Positions 1 to 9,653 of a stretch of DNA of 64,000 nucleotides are shown here, piece after piece. The notes beneath the pieces are model-generated. The model did not search any database. It had not been told where the DNA came from and worked only from the letters and a program-made list of their open reading frames with translations. Origin of the DNA: Narthecium ossifragum. Lineage: Eukaryota; Streptophyta; Magnoliopsida; Dioscoreales; Nartheciaceae. The DNA lies in assembly GCA_963920575.1 (NCBI GenBank), contig OY986967.1, positions 18,208,094 through 18,272,093 on the forward strand, read 5' to 3'. The position numbers were made by a program, and so were the translations under genes. Numbering within the stretch: position 1 is the first letter of the stretch; each line of letters opens with the position of its first letter.

Positions 1-168
1 CCTATTTCACCATCAAAGGTTGGTCATGCAAGAAAGCTGATAACAATGCTGCGATTTTCTGCATATGTGAAAAAACATCACGGGGCATACTGAAAGACAT
101 AAAAATTAAGAGGATAACTATCACTTTTTACGACGACAAAAAAAGAGTGATCATCACAATAAATATAC

Positions 169-2338
169 CTCAATAAATGAGACACGTAACTGAAATTCAG
201 CCTGATTTTTCAAACTTTCAATTTTCTTAAATAATGCACTCATCGCTTGAGGGATGAGCCCGGTTTGTGAACCATCCCTACATGCTGTCCCCATGGTGTA
301 AGTTTTGCCTGAACCAGTCTGTTGCGTGTTAAAAATAAGATGTCAGATATTTTAATGACAGTGTTTACATCCTAGTCAGTCATGTAAAATGAAAGAAGAT
401 GATTCCACAAGAGAAGTTATATTAATTAACCTGGCCATATGCAAGAACAGTAGCATTATATCCTTGAAACAAACCATCAACAAGAGGAGCAACACACTCC
501 TCAAACATAGCTGATGATGGAGAGCCAGTGCTTCCATAGACATGATCAAAAGTGAAAGAATGAGTTCCAATTTGAACCTGCACCTCGGCAACAACCATTT
601 GATGATGTAAGAGCATGAGTATTCCACCCCAAGGGAAAAATACAGTAAAGGGAAGGAAGCAAGCATAGTTGATATTAGCACAGTCAATGTTTTAGGTTCT
701 TAAGGGGCTTTAGTCAATTTAGTGAGGATCAAATTGACTGTAGCATTTAAAGGTTTCCCTTATCTGTGAAAACATATAGTGAGCAGAAAAAAGTCACTGC
801 GAACCTGCATGATGACAACATGTTGAACCTTCTCCTACCTATTCAAAGACTACAAACTCCTTAAACAATTGGAATTCAATATAGCTATCTTATCCCAAAA
901 ATTGTGTATAAGGAAGAATATTAGAGCCAATTATACAGCTAATTGCTTCATCTTTATGTATAGGCAACTCGTTTCTCTCAATCTACTTCATCTAGTTTTC
1001 TTGGCTTGTTTGGTGTATTGGACACATCAGAAACCAAAATTGTTGGCCTTGTTTCTGTTGAAGTAACATGCTGGATGGATATGAACGTAGTAGTTACTTG
1101 ATAATATTTCAAGACAAATGTTGCACCAGAAATGTGCTGACAAACCTGAAGCAAGAACTCATTGGCGTTGTACAACGAACCAAAAGCAAATAACATAAAT
1201 TAGCTGCCTAAGTACACATGCATTTCCAGTCTTTTGTTGTTTAGAAGAGTTATAACCATTGGTCTTTAAGAATCATTGTAATATTCGAATAATTAGGTAA
1301 ATGGGCATATTCGCATCGTCATGATGGTGTAATTGAGCACCGACTGCAACATACCAAACCATGAAAGTTACTTGTATATGCTATTTAGTAAATCTTGCAA
1401 TTTATGAAGCAAATTAAGTTCAGAGATTAAGGGAATGTCTCAGACTCATCTAGAGGTGTCACTGATGTATTAATATTAATGACCTTCCATATGTATGACA
1501 GAGACCTTTGAAGAGTAATTGGTTTAAGATTTGTAAGGATCTTGAAGTTTAATGCAGGAAGTCACTAACAGCACACTTTGACACTGAGCAAGGAAGAAAT
1601 TGGTCGGGAGTTGGGACGGTATAAGACAGAGAATTTCCAAAGTCCCATAAACAAATTGACATGTAAAAAAATGAGAGCAAGAGCGAGATTCCTCTAAACT
1701 AAAGCCTCAAAAAAGATGGAAATAGAAACAGAGATAACAGAACAGAATTCCTGACCACCTAATTTCAATAGAAAATAATTAAAAAGCCTCTGTCGTTGCA
1801 CTTCATAGTGGAAGCTTACAAAAGCAAAAGAAAATTGGATAGGGAAAAAAGAAACTAATTAAAGAGAGGTGATTTCGGAAAAAAAATTCGCAGGCTATAT
1901 ACCATAGATAAACAAACCTCTGCATCAAGAAGTAGAGATACAATACATCCCTACAATCCCAAAGCAAATCCAAAAGGAAAGAAAAGAATTCCCATACTCA
2001 GCAAGTTACACAAAAAGCAAAAATAAAAACGAATAAGAAATGGCATCATTGTCTAATGCAGAACAAGAACCACTCGTCCAAATTTCTCCTCTTTTCAAAC
2101 AAAAATCCCATCTTTTTCAATAATTAAAATCAAACTCCAAATTCCAAGAAATGCATGATGACAAAAAGACCCAGAGCCAAAAAAAAGAAAAGAAAAAGAA
2201 AAAACAAGAAACCTGGGGCTTCCCGGCGACGACGGCAACGCAATCTTTGCACCCCTGCAGCCTCTCATCTCCGATCAGCGGCCTGATATGCACCGCCACC
2301 TTCACGCAGCAATCTTCCCCTCCATTCTCCATACTCAT
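169..2338 (-). CDS. Kinesin KIN-4 subfamily (KIN-4A/FRA1-like), first three coding exons, partial
   Basis: Plus-end microtubule motor; KIN-4 kinesins of plants act in cortical vesicle transport and cell-wall deposition (family knowledge). Three exons join in phase: 2213-2338 (start ATG at 2338, 42 codons, VKVAVHIRPLIGDER), 431-577 (49 codons, FTFDHVYG and FQGYNATVLAYGQ) and 169-318 (50 codons, beginning with the P-loop TGSGKTYTMGT). All splice sites are GT/AG: donors at 2212, 430 and 168, acceptors just above 577 and 318. The joined reading frame covers the N-terminal third of the motor domain, up to VSFIE. The next exon, expected to start ILKEEV, lies beyond the left edge; 1-168 is intron. 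Intron 1 is about 1.6 kb. The ATG was chosen because the frame above it is non-coding and an acidic, cysteine-containing N-terminus of this length is normal for KIN-4. KIN-4A and KIN-4C cannot be separated on 141 residues. No disruption is seen, so it is probably a functional gene. Confidence 0.93.
578..2212 (-). other. Intron 1 of the KIN-4 kinesin gene
   Basis: AT-rich sequence bounded by a GT donor (2212) and a CAG acceptor (578-580) that join codons Q42 and V43 of the kinesin without a phase change. The short open frames inside it have no recognisable product. I see no transposon ends in it. Confidence 0.85.
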
Positions 2339-2970
2339 CTCTCACCGCCCCACCCCCCAAAACAACTAATCCAACTAAACAGTGAGAATTAATTCCACCC
2401 TCCCAAACGCTCAGAACCGAATTAGTCGATTACCAACTCGAGCTCCCCACCTGCAGAAACCCAAGTTAAAAAACGAAAACTAAAATAGCAATCAAAGTTC
2501 ATAAAAAGCAGTCATCAGCAGTAGCAGCAACAGCAGACAGGGCGGGCGGTAGGAGCTAACAGCAAAGACAGCAACAGCAAGAACAACGACCTCCACCACT
2601 ACCACCATCATTTTCCCTTCAACCTCACTGCATTGCAAACCCTCTGACACCCCCTGCTGCCAATGCCAGAGATGGTGGTGGTGGTGGTGGTGGTGGATAT
2701 GGGTGTAGGGAAATCTTCAACGCCACTCCTTCCCAGAATACCCTTCCTACCACCAAAATGTCTGTACCATAAAATAAAAAATAAAAATAAAAATAAAAAG
2801 TGGGGACTGGTTTTGGTTTCAGACCAAAGCTGCGAAGAACAATTTTTAGTTTAGTTTTTACTGGTGCTATCAATCATCTCCATCTATTCTATTTATATCT
2901 ATACAACGACATGGCATCTTCCTCTCCTCTACAACAAAAGTACTCGGAACATTTTTTATATATATTTTTA
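2339..2970 (-). promoter_or_regulatory. Kinesin 5' UTR and proximal promoter with microsatellites
   Basis: Read on the minus strand this lies just upstream of the kinesin ATG. It holds a pyrimidine-rich leader, CAG/CAA-like runs (2515-2590), a (GGT)8 block at 2673-2696 and an A-rich (AAAAT)n block at 2771-2800. A TATATATAAAAA-like motif near 2948-2966 on the minus strand could be a TATA box, which would imply a 5' leader of about 600 bases. The transcription start is inferred only. Confidence 0.4.
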
Positions 2971-4468
2971 AAATGCCCGATAATACCCCTGCTGAGAGTA
3001 GTACCAATGGAGAAAGCTCCGGGCTTTTCTACTTTATGCTGCTTTATTAATGCTCAGGACAGCTGCATTTATTAAAGGGGGTTCTTCTAGACAGCTGGGA
3101 TTTACGACCTGGAGAGGAGTTGGTCAAGAGCAATCCTGACTCGGATCCTATATCATCCTCTCTTTTTTTTACTATTTGTTTTTGGGTTTTGTGTTGGTGT
3201 TTTTAGATTATGATTAGTGTTTTTTTTTTTAAATGGTCGGAAGATTTGTTTGAAGATGGTAGGATATGAGGAGGAAAATGATAAGGAATTTTGGAATTGT
3301 TTATATGTGTTTTTCTGTTAATTTAATGGCCAGAATAAATCTTTGAAGATATTAGGACAACCAATTATTGAATTGATTAAATTTCTAGCCAATCATGTCA
3401 TTTAATTTTTCTACTATGTGTGTTTGGGTTTTTTTATTGGTGTTTTCGGATTAAGATATGTGATATTTTTTTTTTAGAAAATTGTCAGGAGACTTCAAAA
3501 AAAATAAAACGGATGGGATGGAAATCCTAAAGTAAAGTTTTGAGGCATTATTTGACAAAAAAAATTCTTCCTTGAAGATATTATTAGAGGGTGATGAGGG
3601 AAAGGACAAAGAACTTTTTAACTTATTAAAATTTTATTGCTTAAATTTGGCTTTTGGCTGACAAAATCCCGCGAACAAAGCTGTACTTAATTATATGACA
3701 AAAAAAGTAGAATTAATGGTATTTTGTCTTTAGTGTTTCGTTAAAGAAAAAGATGATATAGTGCTTTAGCGGAAATAAAATTTTGCATTTAATGAGTATA
3801 AAATAAATATTTTTATATATTGTTTAAATGAAAATAGGTGTTGCTTTGGGAGATAAATGCAAAAAATAAATAAATAAATAAATAATAAAATGATGGTGAA
3901 CTAGCATGTGATTGTTGGATCCAAGTAATAAAAAACCATATTTATGAGATTGGATGGAAGTGGGGAGTGTTTAGAATAAAGGGGGTTTGGTTGCAGAGGT
4001 GGATGCACATGCTTTACATAGAAGAATGTTAACATTTCTATGTTTCTTTTTAGGGGGGTTGGGGAATCACTTGTTGCGTAACCTGGAGTTCAGGCTGTTC
4101 AGCAGGAGAGAAAGAGCGGTAGTAGTATAATTTAAGAGAAAAGAAAGTGTGTTTTGGTGCTGGGATGATCATGGCTTTGACTAGAAGTCATGGGTAGTGT
4201 AATTTAGAGCAGGAGCTTTGATTACGGTAACTAAACTGGTTTTCTTGTGTGTTTTTAATGTTTCCGAAGCTATTAATCTATTTAGCTTAATGTTTGTTTA
4301 ATGCTCGAACAAAGCATCGCCGCGCCTGATTCCTTTATAAATTATTCTTCATTTGAGATTGTCAAATAAAAGATTCAAAAACTTCGTTTGTGGTGACAAC
4401 TGGGTTATCTATTATATAAAAGGTTTTATAACGTGATATATGAGTCAGCATAAGAGTATTATGTAATC
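2971..4468. other. Intergenic AT-rich DNA, no gene seen
   Basis: No coding or transposon structure that I can support. It contains poly-T stretches (3217-3231, 3469-3477) and an (AAAT)n microsatellite at 3861-3890. Confidence 0.5.
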
Positions 4469-4471
4469 TTA

Positions 4472-5300
4472 GGGTGTGTTTGGTTGCACGGCGGGAGAGG
4501 GAGAGGAGTGGAGAGGAATGAGATTGTTGGGGATCAGTGTTTGGTATAACCATGGTAGTGGGAGAGGGAAAGACGTTGTTTGTGTTTGGTATGTCCAAAT
4601 TAAATTAAGATGGGAAAGCGTAGGAATGATATTGAAGTCACTAATATACCCTCGATATATTATCTCATTAATATGACGTATTTTGTAATCTTAAACTTTG
4701 TATTTTTAGTAGAAATATTACATTATTAACTTTTGTAATGAATTAAAGAGAAAAAATTAAGTAAACTCACTTTTTTTTAAGCTTGATCAACATAACTGTC
4801 ATTCAAGTTGCTTAATGCACAGTTAACAAACACATAAATAAATTTTTATTTTTACACATGCTGTAGCAAGAAAAATAAATTCGCAAATACATTTTTCATA
4901 ACAAATACAAAGAAATCACGTACCGGGATATACGAGGAAGAAAAACATGTTGATAGAAGGAGATGGAGATCGTTGTTTTTTTTTTACTATGGATATGTTG
5001 CCGATAGTTTTAATCAAACCCTATTTAGCATCGATCGGACAGTTGTAATCTAATTCATCCTTTTAAATCGGATGGCTATGGAAAGGATACGATGGGTGTT
5101 TTAGTAATTTACCTTGCGTTGACCATATATGAGGGAAAGGAAACATGATTCCTCCCAACTTCGGGAGGAATTCGGTTTCCTCCCATGATGGGAGAGCTCG
5201 GGAGAGGCGACTTCCTCTCCCACGCTTAAATGCCAACCAAACACGACGGAGGGAGTCGTGACTCCCTCTCCCATGGTCAAACGTGTAACCAAACGCACTC
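4472..5300. mobile_element. Tourist-like (PIF/Harbinger) MITE, 829 bp
   Basis: Flanked by TTA on both sides (4469-4471 and 5301-5303), the target duplication typical of PIF/Harbinger elements. The ends are inverted: the left starts GGGTGTGTTTGGTTGCACG and the right, reverse-complemented, starts GAGTGCGTTTGGTTACACG. A sub-terminal purine-rich block (GGGAGAGGGAGAGG) on the left is mirrored by CTCCCTCTCCCATGG on the right, so the element is largely fold-back. No transposase frame, so non-autonomous. Confidence 0.8.
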
Positions 5301-5409
5301 TTAATAGTAATGCCATAATATAATTTCAAAGTTTACAGTTCTATGTGCATACTTAAAAAGGCGATCGATGGACTCAGGATTTAAGCCTTGACTTTGATAC
5401 CATATATGC

Positions 5410-6470
5410 GTTTGGTTGTTTGAATCGTTGATGCAGAGGGATCGTGGGATGCATGCATCAAATGGTACATGCATCGGGCAGTGAATGCATTTGTTTGATT
5501 TGTCTTTTGAATTAGTCGATGCACCATGATCTTTTATATGTATGTGTGTGTATATATATACTATTCATATAATGTTCTCACAATGATGCAATAGAGTTAA
5601 ATTTCAATATATATAGACTACACATTAACACATTAAATGTTAAATTTAAATGTTCACGTAATGACGCAATAAAGTTAGACACACACATGTACGTATATAT
5701 ACATTTAATTAATATTCACATACTTTTAATGTTCAGATAATAACACATGAAAATTACACACACACATATATATATATTAATGTTCATATAACTTTCTTGA
5801 ATATATAATGACGCAATAAAGTTACACATATATTATATATATATATTAATGTTCATATAATTTTATTGAATATATATATATATATATTAATGTGTCATGA
5901 TATAATGACTTTATTGAAATTAAAATAATGTTCACATAATTTTATTAAATATATTTTAATATGTTCACGGGGTATAGGAGATATACTGTAAATGGATGAA
6001 TCGCGTGAAACGACCATTGTACACGATACATGATTTGCCTTAAAAAATGCATCGTACAATGCATACATTAGTTTTTTTAAAAAAATTTAGATGAGCCCGA
6101 AGGGTAGAATAAGGAAGGAGAACATATTACAACAGATACCTCACACCAACAAAAAGTCCAGTAACCCAAGCGGGGGTACCACCCGACTCAAAAGCTCAAA
6201 CTTGGGACCATCTCCTCTCCCTACCCATCCTAGCTAAAGAGTCTGCAATAGAAACAACACCACAAAGAACAAAACGAAAAGATACAGACGAGAAGACTGC
6301 AGCTTGCCTACATACAACTCGTAGATGAGCGCTATCGTAGGTCATTGGAACAAGCAATTAATGCAGCCAATCACGTCGTAGGTCATTAGAATCAGCCATT
6401 AATGCATGCATTAGTTGATGCGTGATGAACCAAACACATGATCAGTGTGGATTCATCCCAACCAAACGTA
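5410..6470. mobile_element. Fold-back, MITE-like element with a LINE tail inside
   Basis: The left end TGCGTTTGGTTG and the right end (reverse complement TACGTTTGGTTGGGATG) are inverted and followed by imperfect inverted copies of a GATGCATGCATCA-rich stretch. No convincing target duplication is visible, so both boundaries are approximate. The interior from about 5530 to 5960 is AT-rich, with repeats of an ATGTTCATATAA...GACGCAATAAAGTTACAC unit. Confidence 0.45.
6075..6335 (-). mobile_element. LINE (non-LTR retrotransposon) 3' fragment
   Basis: On the minus strand one frame (about 6320 down to 6180) reads as the end of a plant LINE RNase H domain: a hydrophobic strand SFRFVLCGVV followed by SIADSLARMGRER and a stop. 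A T/A-rich tract at 6072-6089 would be the degraded poly-A tail. Only the last 250 bp are present, as expected for a 5'-truncated insertion. No target duplication recognised. Confidence 0.55.
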
Positions 6471-6818
6471 CCCTCAACTTCACCCATGGCTGCAAGAATG
6501 TTAGGATAGACTAGACCTTTCGAAAATAGCAAATGGTATATTGATTTAGGGTAAAAATCATTTTGGTCCCCTCTAGTTTCACAGTTTTTCATTTTAAACC
6601 ATGTGTTTTAAAACGTAACAAAACAGACCTTGTAATTACAATAATTTCACTTTAAACCCAAATTTAGTAACGGCCGTTTGTTGAAACACAAGGTTTAAAA
6701 TGAAAGGGAAAATATCATTTTAGTCCCCTCTAGTTTCAGGGTTTTTTCATTTTAAACCATATGGTTACAATAATTTCATTTTAAACCCAAACGGTCTTCT
6801 CGTCGTCAACCTTGCCGC

Positions 6819-7361
6819 CAGTGATGGCAACGGGGCCGATCGGGGTCCCTGTCCCCGCACTCGTCCGCCCATACCCGCACCGCCCCGTCCCCGCGAGGAT
6901 AATGGGGATCGCGGACCATAACCATCCCCGCGGGTACGCGGATATTATCCGCAACCCGCGGTTATCCGCAAAACCTAAAAACAACCATTCAATTAGCATT
7001 AAGTTTCTAAAATCTAAATCTAAATCCACCAAACTATCATCATTATTCGGTCTCTAAAATCTAGATCCACCAAACTATCATCATTATTCGGTCTCTAAAA
7101 TCTAGATCCACCAAACAGTCATCAACAATTAGTCTTTATTAGATTATTATTACAAAAATAGACTCTCTAAAATCCACCAAACCAACATTTAGTGGGGGGC
7201 GGGGCGGATAGCAGGGCGGATATTACCCAATACCATAATCCGCCCCGTACCCGCGCGGATTTTAAATTTGTAAACCATACTCGTATCCACGAGTAAATAA
7301 TCTATACCACACCCGTCCCCATCGGGTTGGTTATCCAGCGGGGCGGTCAATTTTGCCATCT
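6819..7361. mobile_element. hAT-like MITE inside the Pack-MULE
   Basis: Flanked by the 8-bp duplication CTTGCCGC (6811-6818 and 7362-7369). The ends are short inverted repeats around GATGGCAA (left CAGTGATGGCAACGGGG; right reverse-complements to AGATGGCAAAATTGACC). The interior holds GGGGCGGG-type repeats and a tandem block (7010-7110) of a CTCTAAAATCTAGATCCACC unit. Non-autonomous. Confidence 0.7.
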
Positions 7362-7369
7362 CTTGCCGC

Positions 7370-7740
7370 CAGCTCGTTCGAAGCCCCATTACAATCATAG
7401 TTGTCAAAGCAAGCATCCCATGCACGAACCAGCTGGTTGAAAATCATGTTGACCACAGAGAGGGCCAGTAGGTACTCAAGGATGCGCTGGAGGTGGAGCA
7501 GCGTTGTGGTTTGCAACGGAGAGAGTTGGGAAGAGCTTGCATGGGTGGCGGTGGCAATCTGTAGGAGTAGAAGGGCACCAATGTGAAGGGAGAGATTAGA
7601 GTAATGGTCTTTTGGGTCGCCTAAAAATCCCATCTTGGGTCGCCTAAGATCTCAGCATGTCGAGAGAGATCTGGAGGTGGGATGCCCAGGCGGTCTGGCG
7701 GCGAAAAGCCGCAGGCGGTTAGAGGGAGATAAGTGAGGGA
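7370..7740 (-). pseudogene. Captured gene fragment of unknown identity
   Basis: GC-rich, codon-like segment between the Mutator arms. One minus-strand frame (7633 down to 7370) gives an uninterrupted, leucine-rich, predicted helical peptide including LQRILEYLLALSVVN and FNQLVRAWDACFD, which looks like real protein rather than random translation. I do not recognise the family. The upstream part (7640-7740 read on the minus strand) resembles a GC-rich 5' leader. The frame continues into the Mutator TIR, so it is a fragment rather than a complete gene. Confidence 0.45.
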
Positions 7741-8129
7741 AGAGAGAGAACAGAATAAATCAGTCAATATTGGGTCAAAACTAATTTTACGTTAAGTCTT
7801 TAACAGCCGTTACTGAACTTAGGTTTAAAGTAAAATTATTGTAACCACAGAGTCTGTTTTGTTACGTTTTGAAATACATGATTTAAAATGAAATTATTGT
7901 AACCATAGGGTTTAAAATGAAAAACCCTATAACTAGAGGGGACCAAAATGATATTTTTCCAAAATGAATTACTAACGACCGTTAAGTTAAGAAACGACCA
8001 TCAGTAATTTGGATTTTAAGTGAAATTATTGTAATTACAGGGTCTGTTTTGTTACATTTTGAAACACAAAGTTTAAAATGAAAAAGCTCGAAACTAAACG
8101 AACCAAAATGATTTTTACCGATTGATTTA

Positions 8130-9648
8130 CTTTCTTTATGGTAGATAGAAGATATGAACCGCGTAAAAAGAGAACAGCACTTTCAAGAGTCCATCCAATG
8201 GCATGAGAGGTGTTAAATCGGCAACTTAAATAAGAGAATATATAGGGACCACGGTGTTAAGTTTTAGGCCATCAACTAGCTAGCTACTTGGGGGAAAGAG
8301 TGGATGAGATATTGTCACAGTAGTATCATATTATTTATTCTGAGATTACAAACACCCTAGCTTTCTCTAGCATTGAATTCTCTGTGGGGCATAAGTCAAA
8401 GGCATATATAATGACCTTCTCCAACTTGCACATTCATCTACGTAGAACTAGAACTAGAACACGAACAAAAGAAACAGCTAAAACCATGACCTTTTGATGA
8501 ACTCCTCCCAGTCATGCATGCCTACTATATATACACATAGATAGCTCACTAATTATAGCTGTTTAGCTGGAAAGCAGGGGATGGGATCCCAATAAGACTA
8601 CGTTAGCAAAAAGGCCCTACGGCCAGCATCACGTGCTCCGGCGAATCTAGGGATGCGAGGCTATCCAACAAAGGGACACAGCATGGCATCCTGTCGCTGC
8701 TGCTAATTGGCATAGAGCTCCACACTTCACTTTTGATCACTTGTAGTGCTGCTGTCTCTCTCTCTTTCTTCTTTCTAAGCTTTTCTCAAGCTAGTGAGCT
8801 AGTGATCACCGAGGCATGGTGATGGCAGTGCCTTTTTGCACGAGGGCATGCACCTGTTCTTATTCTTCTTGGTGGATCGATCTCTAACGGCCTTCTTTTC
8901 CGTGCTTTTGTTGTGTGTGTGTGTGTCATGGCTACGTAGCGTACGTAGTGCCAACTGCCAACCCATACATGCATGCATGCATCCAGGACTACTAGAGCAT
9001 GTGGTTTAAAGTATACACATGCAACGTGAAGAAGAAAAAGAAGGGTGGGGGGGGGGGGGGGATGACAGCGACAAAAGGAGAGAGGAAAAGCTTTGATGAG
9101 AGAGAGAGAGAGAAAGATCCAGAGGATAGGAGGGGTGATGGATGGATGGATGGCATGGCATGGAAAAGAGAAGGGCTGCGGCCGACAGGAGGATGCATGC
9201 CCCCCTCCTCACATGGCTTCGTTGGATGCTTTGAGTTGAGCTGCCTAAATTCTCTCAGTTGTCAGTTGGTCCCCCCCCCCCCCCCCCCCCCCTCTCTCTT
9301 TCTCTCTCTACTAGCCATGGGTTGCTATTATGTATTTGTTAAGAGGTACTGAGAGAGAGCTGTGATAGAATTAGGAGGGGGTGCTAAGTACATGAATGTT
9401 AGGTACTACTGTTAGGTTGATTTTGATGATAAATCAGCATCCAAAACGTACTGCTGAAGGATCGGATTCGAGTCGGTTATCGGAACTTAGTCTGGTCTTG
9501 ATCATGTGCTAAAAATGGCATAGCTAATCAGAGGAATCCAATGCCACATGGCTCCGCGTTTTAACATATTAATTTGACCGTCTTGTAATATTAGTTATAT
9601 GTTGATACAAGAAAGATTTGTGTGCATGACAAGTTGGTCATGTACACG
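8130..9648. other. Low-copy-looking DNA with G and C homopolymer runs
   Basis: No gene or transposon end that I can support. It has a TATA-like CATATATAATG at 8405, simple GT (8915-8927), GA (9094-9114), GGAT (9139-9153) and CT repeats, a run of 15 G at 9047-9061 and a run of 22 C at 9271-9292. The composition would fit a promoter or leader of an unrecognised transcript. Confidence 0.35.
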
Positions 9649-9653
9649 TACAT

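Larger units (their letters stand above)
6706..7960. mobile_element. Inner Mutator-like element (Pack-MULE candidate), nested
   Basis: Inserted in the outer fold-back. Ends are inverted (GGGAAAATATCATTTTAG on the left; the right end reverse-complements to GGAAAAATATCATTTTGG) and flanked by near-identical 9-mers, AAAATGAAA at 6697-6705 and AAAATGAAT at 7961-7969. TIR sequence is related to the outer element, so a family member jumped into its own relative. It carries a captured gene-like segment (7370-7740) and a hAT MITE (6819-7361). No transposase. Confidence 0.75.
6549..8120. mobile_element. Outer Mutator-like fold-back element (MULE-MITE)
   Basis: A perfect 9-bp target duplication ATTGATTTA sits at 6540-6548 and 8121-8129. 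Terminal inverted repeats of about 130 bp begin GGTAAAAATCATTTTGGT on the left and, reverse-complemented, the same on the right. Long TIRs with 9-bp duplications identify Mutator superfamily. Without its inner insertion (6706-7960) the element is nothing but its two inverted repeats, about 310 bp. Confidence 0.85.

Noticed and set aside
8600..9350. microRNA precursor or small gene
   Set aside because: I looked for known conserved mature sequences and long stems; inverted pieces such as TGATCACTTG/AGTGATCA are too short and no known miRNA matched.
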